Below are positions 52,949-60,665 of a stretch of 64,000 nucleotides of DNA, one piece after another; position 1 is the first letter of the stretch, and every line of letters begins with the position of its first letter. A program made the position numbers and the translations under genes. The stretch spans positions 59,350 through 123,349 of the forward strand of contig JASGKO010000033.1 of the NCBI GenBank assembly GCA_049840595.1. Reading direction: 5' to 3'. The notes below the pieces were generated by a model. That model was not told the origin of the DNA, made no database searches, and was given only the letters and a program-made list of their open reading frames with translations. Source of the stretch: JASGKO01 sp049840595 (GTDB taxonomy: Bacteria; Verrucomicrobiota; Verrucomicrobiia; Chthoniobacterales; Chthoniobacteraceae).

Positions 52949-53103
52949 GATGATTAATTTCTACTAATCGTGCGGATGTAAAACAACCAGGATTAGGTGC
53001 TGATGGCGGATTTCTGGATCTACTCGCTTTGAGACTTCGTCGGGGAGCGGAACGATGATTGCCATTTCCAAAAACAAGTGACAAAACAGCGGTCACAGCT
53101 CTC

Positions 53104-53121
53104 GGTGGCAAATTTACCACC
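53104..53121. repeat. 18-bp palindrome, copy 2
   Basis: GGTGGCAAATTTACCACC, one base from perfect symmetry and from copy 1 at 50437. It lies 156 bp upstream of the minus-strand gene starting at 52948, so it could be an operator for it. Confidence 0.55.
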
Positions 53122-53305
53122 ATGTTTTTGAAGTTTCCTATAGGGTAGCTAGCACTCACTAATGGATCATCCAAAAATGCTCGCAGTCTGTTCAGGTTGA
53201 AAATGTTGGAACTGAATGACGATGTCTTTTTTTGGTCCTCAGTGATTTTGCATTACGTCACGCAAGAGACAGAACCACCAACTCCGTAGCGAGTGGAAAA
53301 ATACC

Positions 53306-53319
53306 GTCCGAATCGTCCG
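53306..53319 (-). repeat. CGGAC-N4-CGGAC direct repeat, site 4
   Basis: Plus-strand GTCCG-AATC-GTCCG. Its flanks (AAAATACC before, CTGGATC after) resemble those of site 6 and of the near-match at 50413. Confidence 0.6.
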
Positions 53320-53417
53320 AACTGGATCAGAAGCGCATCCAGCACTTACGGCAAAGAGCCATAGGGTAGCTGGCTGTAAAGACGTTTACTCCTGCGATGT
53401 CACGTCTTTATGTGACT

Positions 53418-53431
53418 CGGACGCTACGGAC
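53418..53431 (+). repeat. CGGAC-N4-CGGAC direct repeat, site 5
   Basis: CGGAC-GCTA-CGGAC in the same intergenic region as sites 4 and 6, in opposite orientation to both. Confidence 0.6.
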
Positions 53432-53527
53432 GCCATTTCGCCAGCCATCTTTGGAATGGTGCTGTGCAATTCCGGGAATCCTACAGACGTATAACCCACC
53501 AATTCTCCCACAGGTAGTAAAACACCG

Positions 53528-53541
53528 TCCGAAACGTCCGT
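53528..53541 (-). repeat. CGGAC-N4-CGGAC direct repeat, site 6
   Basis: Plus-strand GTCCG-AAAC-GTCCG, 5 bp downstream of the stop of the XRE regulator gene (minus strand). Confidence 0.6.
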
Positions 53542-53546
53542 GCTGA

Positions 53547-53759
53547 TCAAAACTCCTCACCAAACACGTCAGCCAATGTGCAATTGAGGCGCTCAAGTAT
53601 TTGATGGACTGTTTTGAGTGTAACGCTTTGCTCGCAGCGTTCGATGCGGAAAATTGTCGACATAGAGAGTCCCATTTTTTTCGCAAAGACGGGATAAGAT
53701 TGCTCCCCACGGTGCTTCTTCACAAAAGCAGCAAATTTCTTGTCCAGCGGGCTGAGCAT
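53547..53759 (-). CDS. XRE-family HTH regulator
   Basis: A 70-aa single-domain Cro/C1-type repressor: FAAFVKKHRGEQSYPVFAKKMGLSMSTIFRIERCEQSVTLKTVHQILERLNCTLADVF. The first helix, the HTH (FAKKMGLSMSTIFRIERC) and the closing helix (VHQILERLNCTLADVF) are clear. The start is ATG 53759; an in-frame ATG at 53780 would add seven residues. It is divergent from the PrsW gene and the nearest regulator to the CGGAC repeats, so it is a candidate binder of them. Confidence 0.85.
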   Translation of the reverse strand: MLSPLDKKFAAFVKKHRGEQSYPVFAKKMGLSMSTIFRIERCEQSVTLKTVHQILERLNCTLADVFGEEF

Positions 53760-53906
53760 GCCCACAGGTTGAAGAACCAACCTTTCCTTATGCGGAAAGA
53801 TTTTGCTTGAGAGCCCAGCGACATCGGGATTATTTCGGAGTTGTGAAGTCCGACACGGTTTTGCAGCGAGGCTCTTTTAACCGTCCCGGGATCATTCGTT
53901 ACGAAC

Positions 53907-55031
53907 ATGCATTTCTCCTGCCCCAACTGTAATCAACACTTTGACGCAACTGAGGAGTGGATTGGTTCCATATTAACCTGCACCACTTGCCATGAATCAT
54001 TTGTCGTTCCGGGGGCGAAAAACGATCCATTGTCGGCTGGACCTTCCGCAACCTTCGGTATGGAAGAAGGAGGAGACTTCGGAGTTGCCAAAGCGGTCGG
54101 CGTGTTCAAAACGCTGGATTACGGATTTTTGATCCCGTTCAAAAAAATCTTCAACCTGCAACTTTTGAAAAAGAAAGCGGTCCGATGGGTGCTGCTGTTG
54201 GGGATTGCTCCCATTGGCATATATGTAACAGCTAATTCTCTCGATTTGGATTTCGAAGAAACGCTGTGGCTTTTCGAGATTTATTTCTGCGTGTTCTGGG
54301 CCATGTATTTCTACGGACTCATTAATCCTAGTTCGGGAGTATGGAAACGTGGACTTGGCTACGCCGTTTTCACCGTTTTCATCGGGGTGCCATTTGATCT
54401 CTTCGCTCAATCCATGCCCATCATCAGAAACCTTTACCGAGCCTCAGACAGTCATTCACTCCTCGTGCGAATTGTCGGATACGTGGCTGGGATAGGGATC
54501 CTTGAGGAAGCCGTCAAAGCACTTCCATTGCTGTTATTCGGACTGAGAAAGGGAACGCTGAAAAGCTTACGCGAAGGGCTGATTCTGGGATTCATGTCTG
54601 GTCTCGGTTTTGCCGCTTCTGAAGGAGTTAGTTATAGCCTTGCAGCAGCCGGTGATGCCTTTGGGGCTTCATCAGAAAACGCAGACGTCGCTTTTACGGT
54701 TCAGATCTTGCAAACAGTATTTCGGCTCATGTCGAGTCCGTTACTTCACGCGGCTTGGGCTGGAACGGTAGGATGGTTCATCGCTTTGGCTGCCAGTCGT
54801 AATGAAAATCGCTGGCCGGTAATTGTAGTTGGGATTGCCTTCATGGCAGCCTTGCACGGTGTAAACGATGTGGTTGCGGGAACGTTCCTCCACGTCGTGA
54901 CAGGCACTGTGACGATCATGATTTTCATGGCTTACTTGGTTCATGGAGAGGAGTCGAAAGCGGAAGTGATTCCCCACAATCCAAGCCGTTCAACTCCCGA
55001 GTTACTCACCGATGAACTCGAACACGCTTAA
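53907..55031 (+). CDS. PrsW-family intramembrane protease with N-terminal zinc ribbon
   Basis: A 374-aa protein. The N-terminal CPNC...CTTC zinc ribbon (C5, C8, C25, C28) belongs to the MJ0042-type class. After a linker come about eight membrane helices with the PrsW signature residues: E200-E201-x2-K204 in ILEEAVKALP, E239 in GLGFAASE, H281 in LLHAAWAG and H317 in ALHGVND. PrsW proteases cleave membrane substrates such as anti-sigma factors. The substrate here is unknown. The next gene starts inside the last codons (20-bp overlap) and also has an N-terminal zinc ribbon, so the two are probably functionally linked. Confidence 0.88.
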   Translation: MHFSCPNCNQHFDATEEWIGSILTCTTCHESFVVPGAKNDPLSAGPSATFGMEEGGDFGVAKAVGVFKTLDYGFLIPFKKIFNLQLLKKKAVRWVLLLGIAPIGIYVTANSLDLDFEETLWLFEIYFCVFWAMYFYGLINPSSGVWKRGLGYAVFTVFIGVPFDLFAQSMPIIRNLYRASDSHSLLVRIVGYVAGIGILEEAVKALPLLLFGLRKGTLKSLREGLILGFMSGLGFAASEGVSYSLAAAGDAFGASSENADVAFTVQILQTVFRLMSSPLLHAAWAGTVGWFIALAASRNENRWPVIVVGIAFMAALHGVNDVVAGTFLHVVTGTVTIMIFMAYLVHGEESKAEVIPHNPSRSTPELLTDELEHA

Positions 55032-55692
55032 GCGGGAGATGAAGGACATAGCTATGCGGTATTCCTGTCCACGGTGTGCTTCCGAATCAAAGCGATACTA
55101 CACCGCCTCCAAACAGTTCGAACTAGCGGTTGAATTTTACGATGTCTTTCACACCGTTTTGTGTTCCGCCTGTAAATGTGCATGGAAGCCACCGGTTCCG
55201 TATATCACCGCTTTGTGGTGGACTGTATTGGGGATTGTATGTGCGATCGGAGTATTCGCGTTTTCAATTGTAGCGATGGTGTCCTTGTTTGCGTTTACCC
55301 CTGTTGGAATCTGTGCCATTTTGGCTACAATTGGAGCCTCAATCGCGACCCTTAATCTGATTTCCTACGCAATTCTCGCACTCCGCAGAGGATTGGGCAC
55401 CGCAATGATTCTCGGTATGGCAAACTCCAAGTCTGACCGAATCAAACATGATGAGGAATCCGATCTTTCTCGCGTTGCTCGGCAACAATGGTTGCTCATC
55501 GCAGGTTACGTTTATGCGCTCTTTGCGCTCGTTGCATTGCCTCCCGTATTTGGGTTAATCGCCATCGTCCTGGGAGTTAAAAACCGCAAAGCGGGATTCC
55601 CTCAACATGGCAAACGGCAAATCTTATTGGGTATTTCCTGCGCAATCGCTGGTCTGATTATTGGAGTATGTGCTGTTGCCATCGCGGCATGA
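55012..55692 (+). CDS. Zinc-ribbon multi-pass membrane protein
   Basis: A 226-aa protein. Its N-terminal C-x2-C...C-x2-C ribbon (YSCPRCASESKRY and VLCSACKCAW) is followed by two membrane helices (about 72-130), an amphipathic segment, and two more helices with the DUF4190-like pattern (IAGYVYALFALVALPPVFGLIAIVLGVKNRKAG, then a closing helix). It overlaps the PrsW gene. The function is unknown; it may be a substrate or partner of the protease. A strong hairpin terminator follows. Confidence 0.65.
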   Translation: MNSNTLKREMKDIAMRYSCPRCASESKRYYTASKQFELAVEFYDVFHTVLCSACKCAWKPPVPYITALWWTVLGIVCAIGVFAFSIVAMVSLFAFTPVGICAILATIGASIATLNLISYAILALRRGLGTAMILGMANSKSDRIKHDEESDLSRVARQQWLLIAGYVYALFALVALPPVFGLIAIVLGVKNRKAGFPQHGKRQILLGISCAIAGLIIGVCAVAIAA

Positions 55693-55762
55693 ATTTGCCG
55701 GACCTGGTGTCGGTGATTTACCCCCAGCGGAGATTTTGTGCGAAAAGTGGTATAACAATGTG

Positions 55763-55820
55763 AAAGGCCGAAATGGCAGCTTTCAGACTTCGTCTTGGAG
55801 CTGATATTTCCGGCCTTTTT
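55763..55820 (+). terminator. Terminator-like hairpin
   Basis: Outer arms AAAGGCCG / CGGCCTTT, inner arms CAGCT / AGCTG, with one bulged C, then a T-run (55816-55820). It lies 70 bp after the zinc-ribbon gene. Confidence 0.75.
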
Positions 55821-55833
55821 CATTCAACCAACC

Positions 55834-55875
55834 GGCACAGCATCAGCAGCTCATTTCGAGCTGCTTTTTTGTGCC
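55834..55875 (+). terminator. Second hairpin with T-tract inside an outer stem
   Basis: AGCAGCTC / GAGCTGCT (55845-55852 with 55858-55865) leads into TTTTT. An outer GGCAC / GTGCC stem (55834-55838 with 55871-55875) can enclose the hairpin and the T-tract. It is 27 nt before ATG 55903, so it could act as an attenuator. Confidence 0.6.
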
Positions 55876-55902
55876 TTCATCCAAACGAAAGGAAACCATC
55901 CT

Positions 55903-56436
55903 ATGGCAGTGTTATTGCAAATTACCTATTCCAAGAAGCTCGGCCTCCCTAATTTTTCCTCGCACAGTTGTTCAGCGAGCGTGCAGGTGGAAATTGGCGA
56001 CGTGAGCCAGGTGGGAGACGAACATTCCCGCCTCTACGAGTTGCTCCAGAGCGCTGTGGACAAAGAAATCCAGCATGTGGGTTATCTTCCTGATGCGACC
56101 AATTACGGGATGCACCAGTCCAGCAATGGAAACGGTCAACGTAACGGGAATGGCAATGGTCATCATGGAAACGGCCGCAAATTTAGCGGCAATCAAAATG
56201 GTGACGTCGGCATCAGCGAGAAACAACTCGACCTGGTCAATACCATTGTGCGCGAAAACAACGCCAATAAAGCCGACATCGAAGCCCTGGCGGTCGAGAT
56301 GTTTGGCGGCGGTGTCAGGACACTCAATCGAATGCAGGCGTCGAATTTCATTGATGCCTTGTTCGAGCAGTATCCACGAAAAACCAACGGCAGTGGCAGT
56401 GGCCGCTACCAACGGCCTCACCGACAGGCGGCATGA
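55903..56436 (+). CDS. Hypothetical DNA-module protein
   Basis: A 177-aa soluble protein from ATG 55903, which has AAAGGAAACC upstream. The N-terminal domain (LLQITYSKKLGLPNFSSHSCSASVQVEIGDV) is beta-rich. A Gly/Asn/His-rich disordered linker follows (GNGQRNGNGNGHHGNG), then a helical C-terminal domain (EKQLDLVNTIVRENNANKADIEALAVEMFGGGVRTLNRMQASNFIDAL). The shape resembles ssDNA-binding or recombination accessory proteins, with flexible linker and terminal peptide, but no family can be named. Its stop overlaps the nuclease start (ATGA), so the two are co-translated. Confidence 0.6.
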   Translation: MAVLLQITYSKKLGLPNFSSHSCSASVQVEIGDVSQVGDEHSRLYELLQSAVDKEIQHVGYLPDATNYGMHQSSNGNGQRNGNGNGHHGNGRKFSGNQNGDVGISEKQLDLVNTIVRENNANKADIEALAVEMFGGGVRTLNRMQASNFIDALFEQYPRKTNGSGSGRYQRPHRQAA

Positions 56437-57263
56437 GCACCGCCGCTGAAACCAATGCAGCTCCGGTTCAATCCCGGGCTGCTCCACGCACCATTGATGA
56501 ATTATTGCAGAACGTCTCGGCGTCCCGGCTCTCCCTATTTCATCAATGCCGGTTAAAGTTCTACTTCCGTTATGTGCTGGGCCTGGATTCACCCAAGTCT
56601 CCAGCTTTGCACGTCGGGAGTAGCGATCATGCGGTGTTGAAGGAATGGAACAAAGCACGGTGGCGCGGAGAAATTCTCAGCCTCCGTCAACTTCATGACC
56701 TTTACACGGAAAGCTGGGCTGAAGAACAGGAACAGCGTCCCGTGAATTGGGAAAACGAGAATGAGGAGGAGGAAAAGAAGGTGGGGTGGCGGCTCTTGGA
56801 AACTTATTTCCGGGAAGGTCCCATTGCAGCGGATGAAAAGCCGGAAGCGGTGGAAGTGAGTGTGGAAGCTGACTTTTTTCATCATGGCCTGCCCAATCTG
56901 ATTGGCATTATTGATCTGGTCCGACCGGGTGGGCTGATTGTGGATTTCAAGACCAGCGGCAAAGGTCCTGATCCGACCACCGTTGCTCATCTACATGAGG
57001 TGCAGATATCCACCTACGGTGTTTTGTATGAAGCATCCACCGGGAAACAAGCCTCCGGGTTTGAGCTGCATCACCTCATCAAAACTAAAAATCCCAAGCT
57101 CGTGGTGACACAGCTTCCACCGACAACTGACGTGCAGGAGAAGAAGCTCTTTCACGTCATGGAATCGTATGTGGAAGGCGTGCAGCGCCATGACTGGGTG
57201 CCAAGTCCTTCGTTCCTGTGCGGCTCATGTGAATATTTCCGTGAGTGCCGTGCGTGGTGCTGA
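56433..57263 (+). CDS. RecB/AddB-type PD-(D/E)XK nuclease with Fe-S cysteines
   Basis: A 276-aa exonuclease of the PDDEXK_1 (RecB C-terminal/Cas4-like) type. Motifs: H66 in GSSDHAVLKEW, D161 in GIIDLV, D171-x-K173 in IVDFKTS, and Q191/Y195 in VQISTYG. C39 (HQCRLKFY) together with C263, C266 and C272 (CGSCEYFREC) gives the four-cysteine Fe-S staple of AddB/Cas4 proteins. It acts on DNA ends. It is coupled to the preceding gene and lies in the same block as a DNA ligase and a sliding clamp. There is no Cas gene or CRISPR array nearby. Confidence 0.88.
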   Translation: MSTAAETNAAPVQSRAAPRTIDELLQNVSASRLSLFHQCRLKFYFRYVLGLDSPKSPALHVGSSDHAVLKEWNKARWRGEILSLRQLHDLYTESWAEEQEQRPVNWENENEEEEKKVGWRLLETYFREGPIAADEKPEAVEVSVEADFFHHGLPNLIGIIDLVRPGGLIVDFKTSGKGPDPTTVAHLHEVQISTYGVLYEASTGKQASGFELHHLIKTKNPKLVVTQLPPTTDVQEKKLFHVMESYVEGVQRHDWVPSPSFLCGSCEYFRECRAWC

Positions 57264-57282
57264 GGACATCATCAAAAATCAC

Positions 57283-57322
57283 AAAGGTCAGCTTTGGTCG
57301 TCCGACTGGAGCTGGCCTTTTT
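57283..57322 (+). terminator. Terminator-like hairpin after the nuclease
   Basis: Arms AAAGGTCAGCT / AGCTGGCCTTT (11 bp, one wobble) with a small inner GTCG/CGAC stem, then a T-run. A very strong Shine-Dalgarno site (AAAGGAGG) follows before the next gene. Confidence 0.75.
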
Positions 57323-57349
57323 CATTTCAAAATTAAAGGAGGAATTCTT

Positions 57350-57592
57350 ATGGAGAAATCATCTCAACTACTCTTCGTGCTCCTGGCCTTGCTGTGGTCA
57401 GTCGCACCGTTACATGCAGGCTGGTTTACCCACGACGATGCACAGGTAGCCTTGTTGCAGTCACAGCTTCAACATCAACAAGCGTGTGCTGGAGGATGGA
57501 TGTTCGTCGCATTCATCCTCGGCATTGGTTGTGTCGTTGCCCTCATCATCGGTGCCGCTATTGGCAGCAAAGGGAGGCGGCATGGAAAATAG
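57350..57592 (+). CDS. Small membrane protein
   Basis: An 80-aa protein with an N-terminal signal or membrane segment (LLFVLLALLWSVAPLHAG), a short polar part, and a second helix (GWMFVAFILGIGCVVALIIGAAIGS) ending in basic KGRRHGK. The start ATG 57350 follows AAAGGAGGAATTCTT. It overlaps the next small membrane gene by 11 bp. Unknown function; it may anchor the DNA module to the membrane. Confidence 0.6.
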   Translation: MEKSSQLLFVLLALLWSVAPLHAGWFTHDDAQVALLQSQLQHQQACAGGWMFVAFILGIGCVVALIIGAAIGSKGRRHGK

Positions 57593-57950
57593 TGATCCAA
57601 AACATCGGTGGTGGAATTCATTTCACTCGAAGTGGAACCCATCGCCGATTGAAAAACCCACAATCCATCCAGAATTGGAACACCTCGACGGGCTTTCACG
57701 ATCTGCGGAGTCCATTCGATATTCCATTCTCAGTCTGGAATTTTGGATCTCACCCAACGGACAGGTAAGGGAGTGGCTGCGTCACAATACGCGACTGGCG
57801 GTGTTTTTGGGGATTCCAGCGTTGCTGGTGTTTCCCATCGTCATCGTGTTGCTGTGCCAGTTTGCAGCCATCCTCACCAAGTTCATCCTGGGACTCATCC
57901 TAGCGGCGGTGCTCTTCATTATCGCCTTTCTCATTCGGATGTTCATCTAA
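57582..57950 (+). CDS. Small membrane protein
   Basis: A 122-aa protein from ATG 57582. The N-terminal half is polar (MENSDPKHRWWNSFHSKWNP). One or two membrane helices lie at about 72-120 (LAVFLGIPALLVFPIVIVLLCQ and FILGLILAAVLFIIAFLIRMF). No family. It is translationally coupled to the previous gene; both lie between the nuclease and ligase genes. Confidence 0.6.
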   Translation: MENSDPKHRWWNSFHSKWNPSPIEKPTIHPELEHLDGLSRSAESIRYSILSLEFWISPNGQVREWLRHNTRLAVFLGIPALLVFPIVIVLLCQFAAILTKFILGLILAAVLFIIAFLIRMFI

Positions 57951-57978
57951 CCCTAACCTTAGAAAGGAAATTCCATTC

Positions 57979-59061
57979 ATGGAAAGCATCACGCTCTATT
58001 ACCGACAAGGCTCGTCGGACAAAGTGTATCAGGCGGCGATTGAGCCGAAGGACAGTGGATTTATCGTTACCTTCGCCTACGGTCGCCGGGGATCATCTTT
58101 GCAGGCTGGAACGAAAACGTCGTCTCCGGTCAATTATGAAACCGCACGGACCATCTATGAAAAACTCATCAACGAGAAGAAAGCAAAGGGTTATACGGAA
58201 GGTGAACAAGGTGTTCCCTTCCAACACACGGACGCGGCGGACGCTGTAAGTGGAGTCCTTCCGCAGTTGTGCAATCCCATCGCCACGGCGGAAGTTCCAG
58301 CCCTGCTCAAGAACAGTTCGTTTGCGATGCAGGAGAAGTTCGATGGCCGACGTCTGCTTATTCGTAAAACAATGGCAGGCACCGAAGGCATCAACCGGCG
58401 TGGATTGGTGGTGTCGCTGCCGACGACGTTGGTTGAAGATGCGGAAGCATTACCTGGATCGTTCATCCTCGATGGGGAACAACTCGGAAATGAATTCGTC
58501 GTGTTCGACGTGTTGTTGGTGGATGGTGAAGATATTCGCCACTATCCATTCAAGGACCGCATGCGGGCTTTGGAGAAGTTGACCAACGGTGTGGTGTTGC
58601 ATCACACTCGGGTGGCCACCACGGCGTATGACGTGGCTTCCAAAGCGGCGTTATTGCAACAGGTGCGGCAGGAAAATAAAGAGGGTGTGGTGTTTAAGAA
58701 CATCCATTCTCCCTACGTTTCCGGCCGTCCTGCATCAGGTGGAAATCATCTCAAATGCAAATTCACCACGACGGCGTCCTTCATCGTTTCCAGTTGGAAC
58801 CGGAAGCGCAGCGTGGAGTTGAAGCTGTGGCGGGACAAGGAATATCTGGTCGTCGGGAATGTCACCATTCCGCCCAATCATTCCATCCCACCAATGGGTG
58901 CCGTCGTCGAAGTTCAATACCTCTACGCGTTCACCGTCAGTCATAACATCTTCCAGCCCGTTTATCTTGGGTTGCGGGATGACATCGAGCCGGAGCAATG
59001 CACAGTGGATCAACTCAAATATAAAGCCGAGCTGACGCCCCTCATGCACTCGGCCGCGTAG
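57979..59061 (+). CDS. WGR-domain ATP-dependent DNA ligase
   Basis: A 360-aa protein. Residues 1-75 form a WGR domain (LYYRQGSSDKVYQ, AYGRRGS), a nucleic-acid-sensing fold otherwise known from PARP and MolR-type proteins. The ligase core follows: motif I K120-F-D-G-R-R (the AMP-binding Lys), motif III FVVFDVLL near 173-180, motif IV EGVVFKN near 235-241 and motif V LKCKF near 258-262. An OB-fold-like C-terminal part follows. It would seal nicks using ATP, unlike the NAD-dependent chromosomal ligase. The fusion of WGR directly to a small ligase is uncommon. SD AGAAAGGAAA precedes the ATG. Confidence 0.9.
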   Translation: MESITLYYRQGSSDKVYQAAIEPKDSGFIVTFAYGRRGSSLQAGTKTSSPVNYETARTIYEKLINEKKAKGYTEGEQGVPFQHTDAADAVSGVLPQLCNPIATAEVPALLKNSSFAMQEKFDGRRLLIRKTMAGTEGINRRGLVVSLPTTLVEDAEALPGSFILDGEQLGNEFVVFDVLLVDGEDIRHYPFKDRMRALEKLTNGVVLHHTRVATTAYDVASKAALLQQVRQENKEGVVFKNIHSPYVSGRPASGGNHLKCKFTTTASFIVSSWNRKRSVELKLWRDKEYLVVGNVTIPPNHSIPPMGAVVEVQYLYAFTVSHNIFQPVYLGLRDDIEPEQCTVDQLKYKAELTPLMHSAA

Positions 59062-59081
59062 TTAAATCAAATATTCGGTAG

Positions 59082-59111
59082 CAGCCCATGTGTCCTTCGA
59101 TGCGTGGGCTG
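59082..59111 (+). promoter_or_regulatory. Hairpin before the sliding-clamp gene
   Basis: Arms CAGCCCA / TGGGCTG (extended by wobble pairs) with a T-rich tail TTTCCGTTTT, 34 nt before ATG 59146, whose SD is GAAAGGAG. Confidence 0.6.
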
Positions 59112-59145
59112 TTTCCGTTTTCAAACCAAAGAAAGGAGCATATTC

Positions 59146-60645
59146 ATGCACATTATTTCTATTCCCATTGCCGAACTCAAACCGGCACTCACTGGTCTGG
59201 GCAAGGTGGTCAACAAGCGTCCGGCGCGTCCGGCTGATGGTTGTATCAAGATCGAGCGCACCAAAGACGGCTGGATTACGCTCACAGCGGCGGACGTCAA
59301 TTCATTCGTCACCGTTCGTTTGGAAGAACCCTCACGAGGAACCGCCATGTCATTGCTGGTGTCCTACGAGAATCTGACGCGTCTCGCCAAAGCCTGCGGA
59401 AAAGATGAAGCGCTCATCATTCACCCGGCCAAGGATGATAAAGCCCTGATTCAATTCCCTATCGGCAACCAGCTCGGCGAGGAACACGTGGAGTCATTAC
59501 CGGTGGGAGATTTCCTAGCGATTCCTCGTATCAAGACGGAAGCCTTCTCACTGTCCAATGAAGTGCGCACTTCATTGCAGAGTGCGTTGGAGTGCATCAG
59601 CACCGACATTAATCGTCCACAACTTCAAGGGGCCTACATTGATGTCTCCCAGGAGAAATGCCATCAAATCGTCGGGACCGATGGAACCATGCTTTACGCA
59701 TCCAACTCGTTCCATCTGCCGCTCGCTCAATCGTTGATTCTTCCCGGCCACAAATTCCTGGCGTGGAAAGAATTCAATAATGACGGCGAATGGCAATTGA
59801 AGGTCCAGCCACCGGAGAGCAAAAAGGAAAGTGGCTGGATTCAAATCAGCACACGGCGTTGGCGGTTTATGGTTCGTCAGATTGAGGGCCACTATCCCAA
59901 CTGGCGGCAGGTAATTCCGTCATCATCCGCCACCACCATCGCAATTCCCGATGAAGTGGTGCCGGCCATCCTGAACATTATTCCGCGCATTCCATGTCCG
60001 CCTGATGACCGTTATAAAACCATTGGGATTCAAGTGGAGCAGGGAAAAGTGAGTTTGCTGGGGCGCGTTGCCTTGGATGAGTCCTGGCAAGCGGTCGAGC
60101 TGCACGATGTGGCGACGAAAGGAGTGGCAGTCACCGTGTATCTCAACCGTGAACATCTCCAGCACGCGCTGGAATTGCGGCTCAAGAAAATCGAGCTGAA
60201 CGATGAGTGTTCCGCCATTCGTTTCAGCGACGGCGGTCGGCAATTCATTGTCATGCCAGTGCGTGTGGGTGGGACTCCACCTGCATCATCCACTCCTTCC
60301 ACCGAACCCACGACAGCAAGCTCTGCTGAACCCGCTTCAAATGAAGCAACTACGGCAACCACTGCGGTTGCTAAAACAGAAAGGATCATTCACATGCCGA
60401 GAATTATCAATCGTCTGGCACCGAGCAATGGTATCGCCAGCGAAGAAAGCAGCGAGGCCAAGCCAGCCATTGAAGCGGCGCTGGATCAAATCGAGAACAT
60501 CAAGGGCTCCTACAAGGGCGCTATTCGTGGGCTCAATGATCTGACCGACACGCTCAAGCAAGTGCAGCGGGACCGTAAAACAGCCGATCGGGAAGTGCAG
60601 GGCGTCCGGGCCACTCTCGAAAAACTGAAAACCGTTTCGCTCTAA
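59146..60645 (+). CDS. DNA polymerase III beta (sliding clamp)-like protein with C-terminal extension
   Basis: A 499-aa protein. The first roughly 375 residues follow the three-domain DnaN pattern: LKPALTGLGKVVNKRP at the start, a second-domain opening, the clamp signature IEGHYPNWRQVIPSS (compare F/Y-P-x-Y/W-R-x-V-I-P) and the hydrophobic C-terminal QFIVMPVR. A Ser/Thr/Pro-rich linker and a coiled-coil-like tail (IENIKGSYKGAIRGLNDLTD...RKTADREVQGVRATLEKLK) are extra and absent from ordinary clamps. It probably tethers a DNA enzyme to DNA. The context suggests the element encodes its own replication/repair clamp. ATG 59146 follows GAAAGGAGCATATTC. Confidence 0.88.
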   Translation: MHIISIPIAELKPALTGLGKVVNKRPARPADGCIKIERTKDGWITLTAADVNSFVTVRLEEPSRGTAMSLLVSYENLTRLAKACGKDEALIIHPAKDDKALIQFPIGNQLGEEHVESLPVGDFLAIPRIKTEAFSLSNEVRTSLQSALECISTDINRPQLQGAYIDVSQEKCHQIVGTDGTMLYASNSFHLPLAQSLILPGHKFLAWKEFNNDGEWQLKVQPPESKKESGWIQISTRRWRFMVRQIEGHYPNWRQVIPSSSATTIAIPDEVVPAILNIIPRIPCPPDDRYKTIGIQVEQGKVSLLGRVALDESWQAVELHDVATKGVAVTVYLNREHLQHALELRLKKIELNDECSAIRFSDGGRQFIVMPVRVGGTPPASSTPSTEPTTASSAEPASNEATTATTAVAKTERIIHMPRIINRLAPSNGIASEESSEAKPAIEAALDQIENIKGSYKGAIRGLNDLTDTLKQVQRDRKTADREVQGVRATLEKLKTVSL

Positions 60646-60665
60646 TATTTGGCAACGGAAACACC

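Larger units (their letters stand above)
52949..53546. other. Intergenic region rich in repeats
   Basis: 598 bp holding palindrome copy 2, three direct-repeat sites, two copies of ATAGGGTAGCTxGC (about 53139 and 53360) and an inverted AGACGT...ACGTCT. No gene is supported. Confidence 0.5.

Noticed and set aside
56433..57263. Cas4 of a CRISPR system
   Set aside because: The Fe-S PD-(D/E)XK fold is shared with AddB/RecB exonucleases; no repeat array or other cas gene is in the window.
58229..58242. Another CGGAC-N4-CGGAC match inside the ligase gene
   Set aside because: It encodes a T-D-A-A-D-A stretch of the protein and is not intergenic; regarded as chance.
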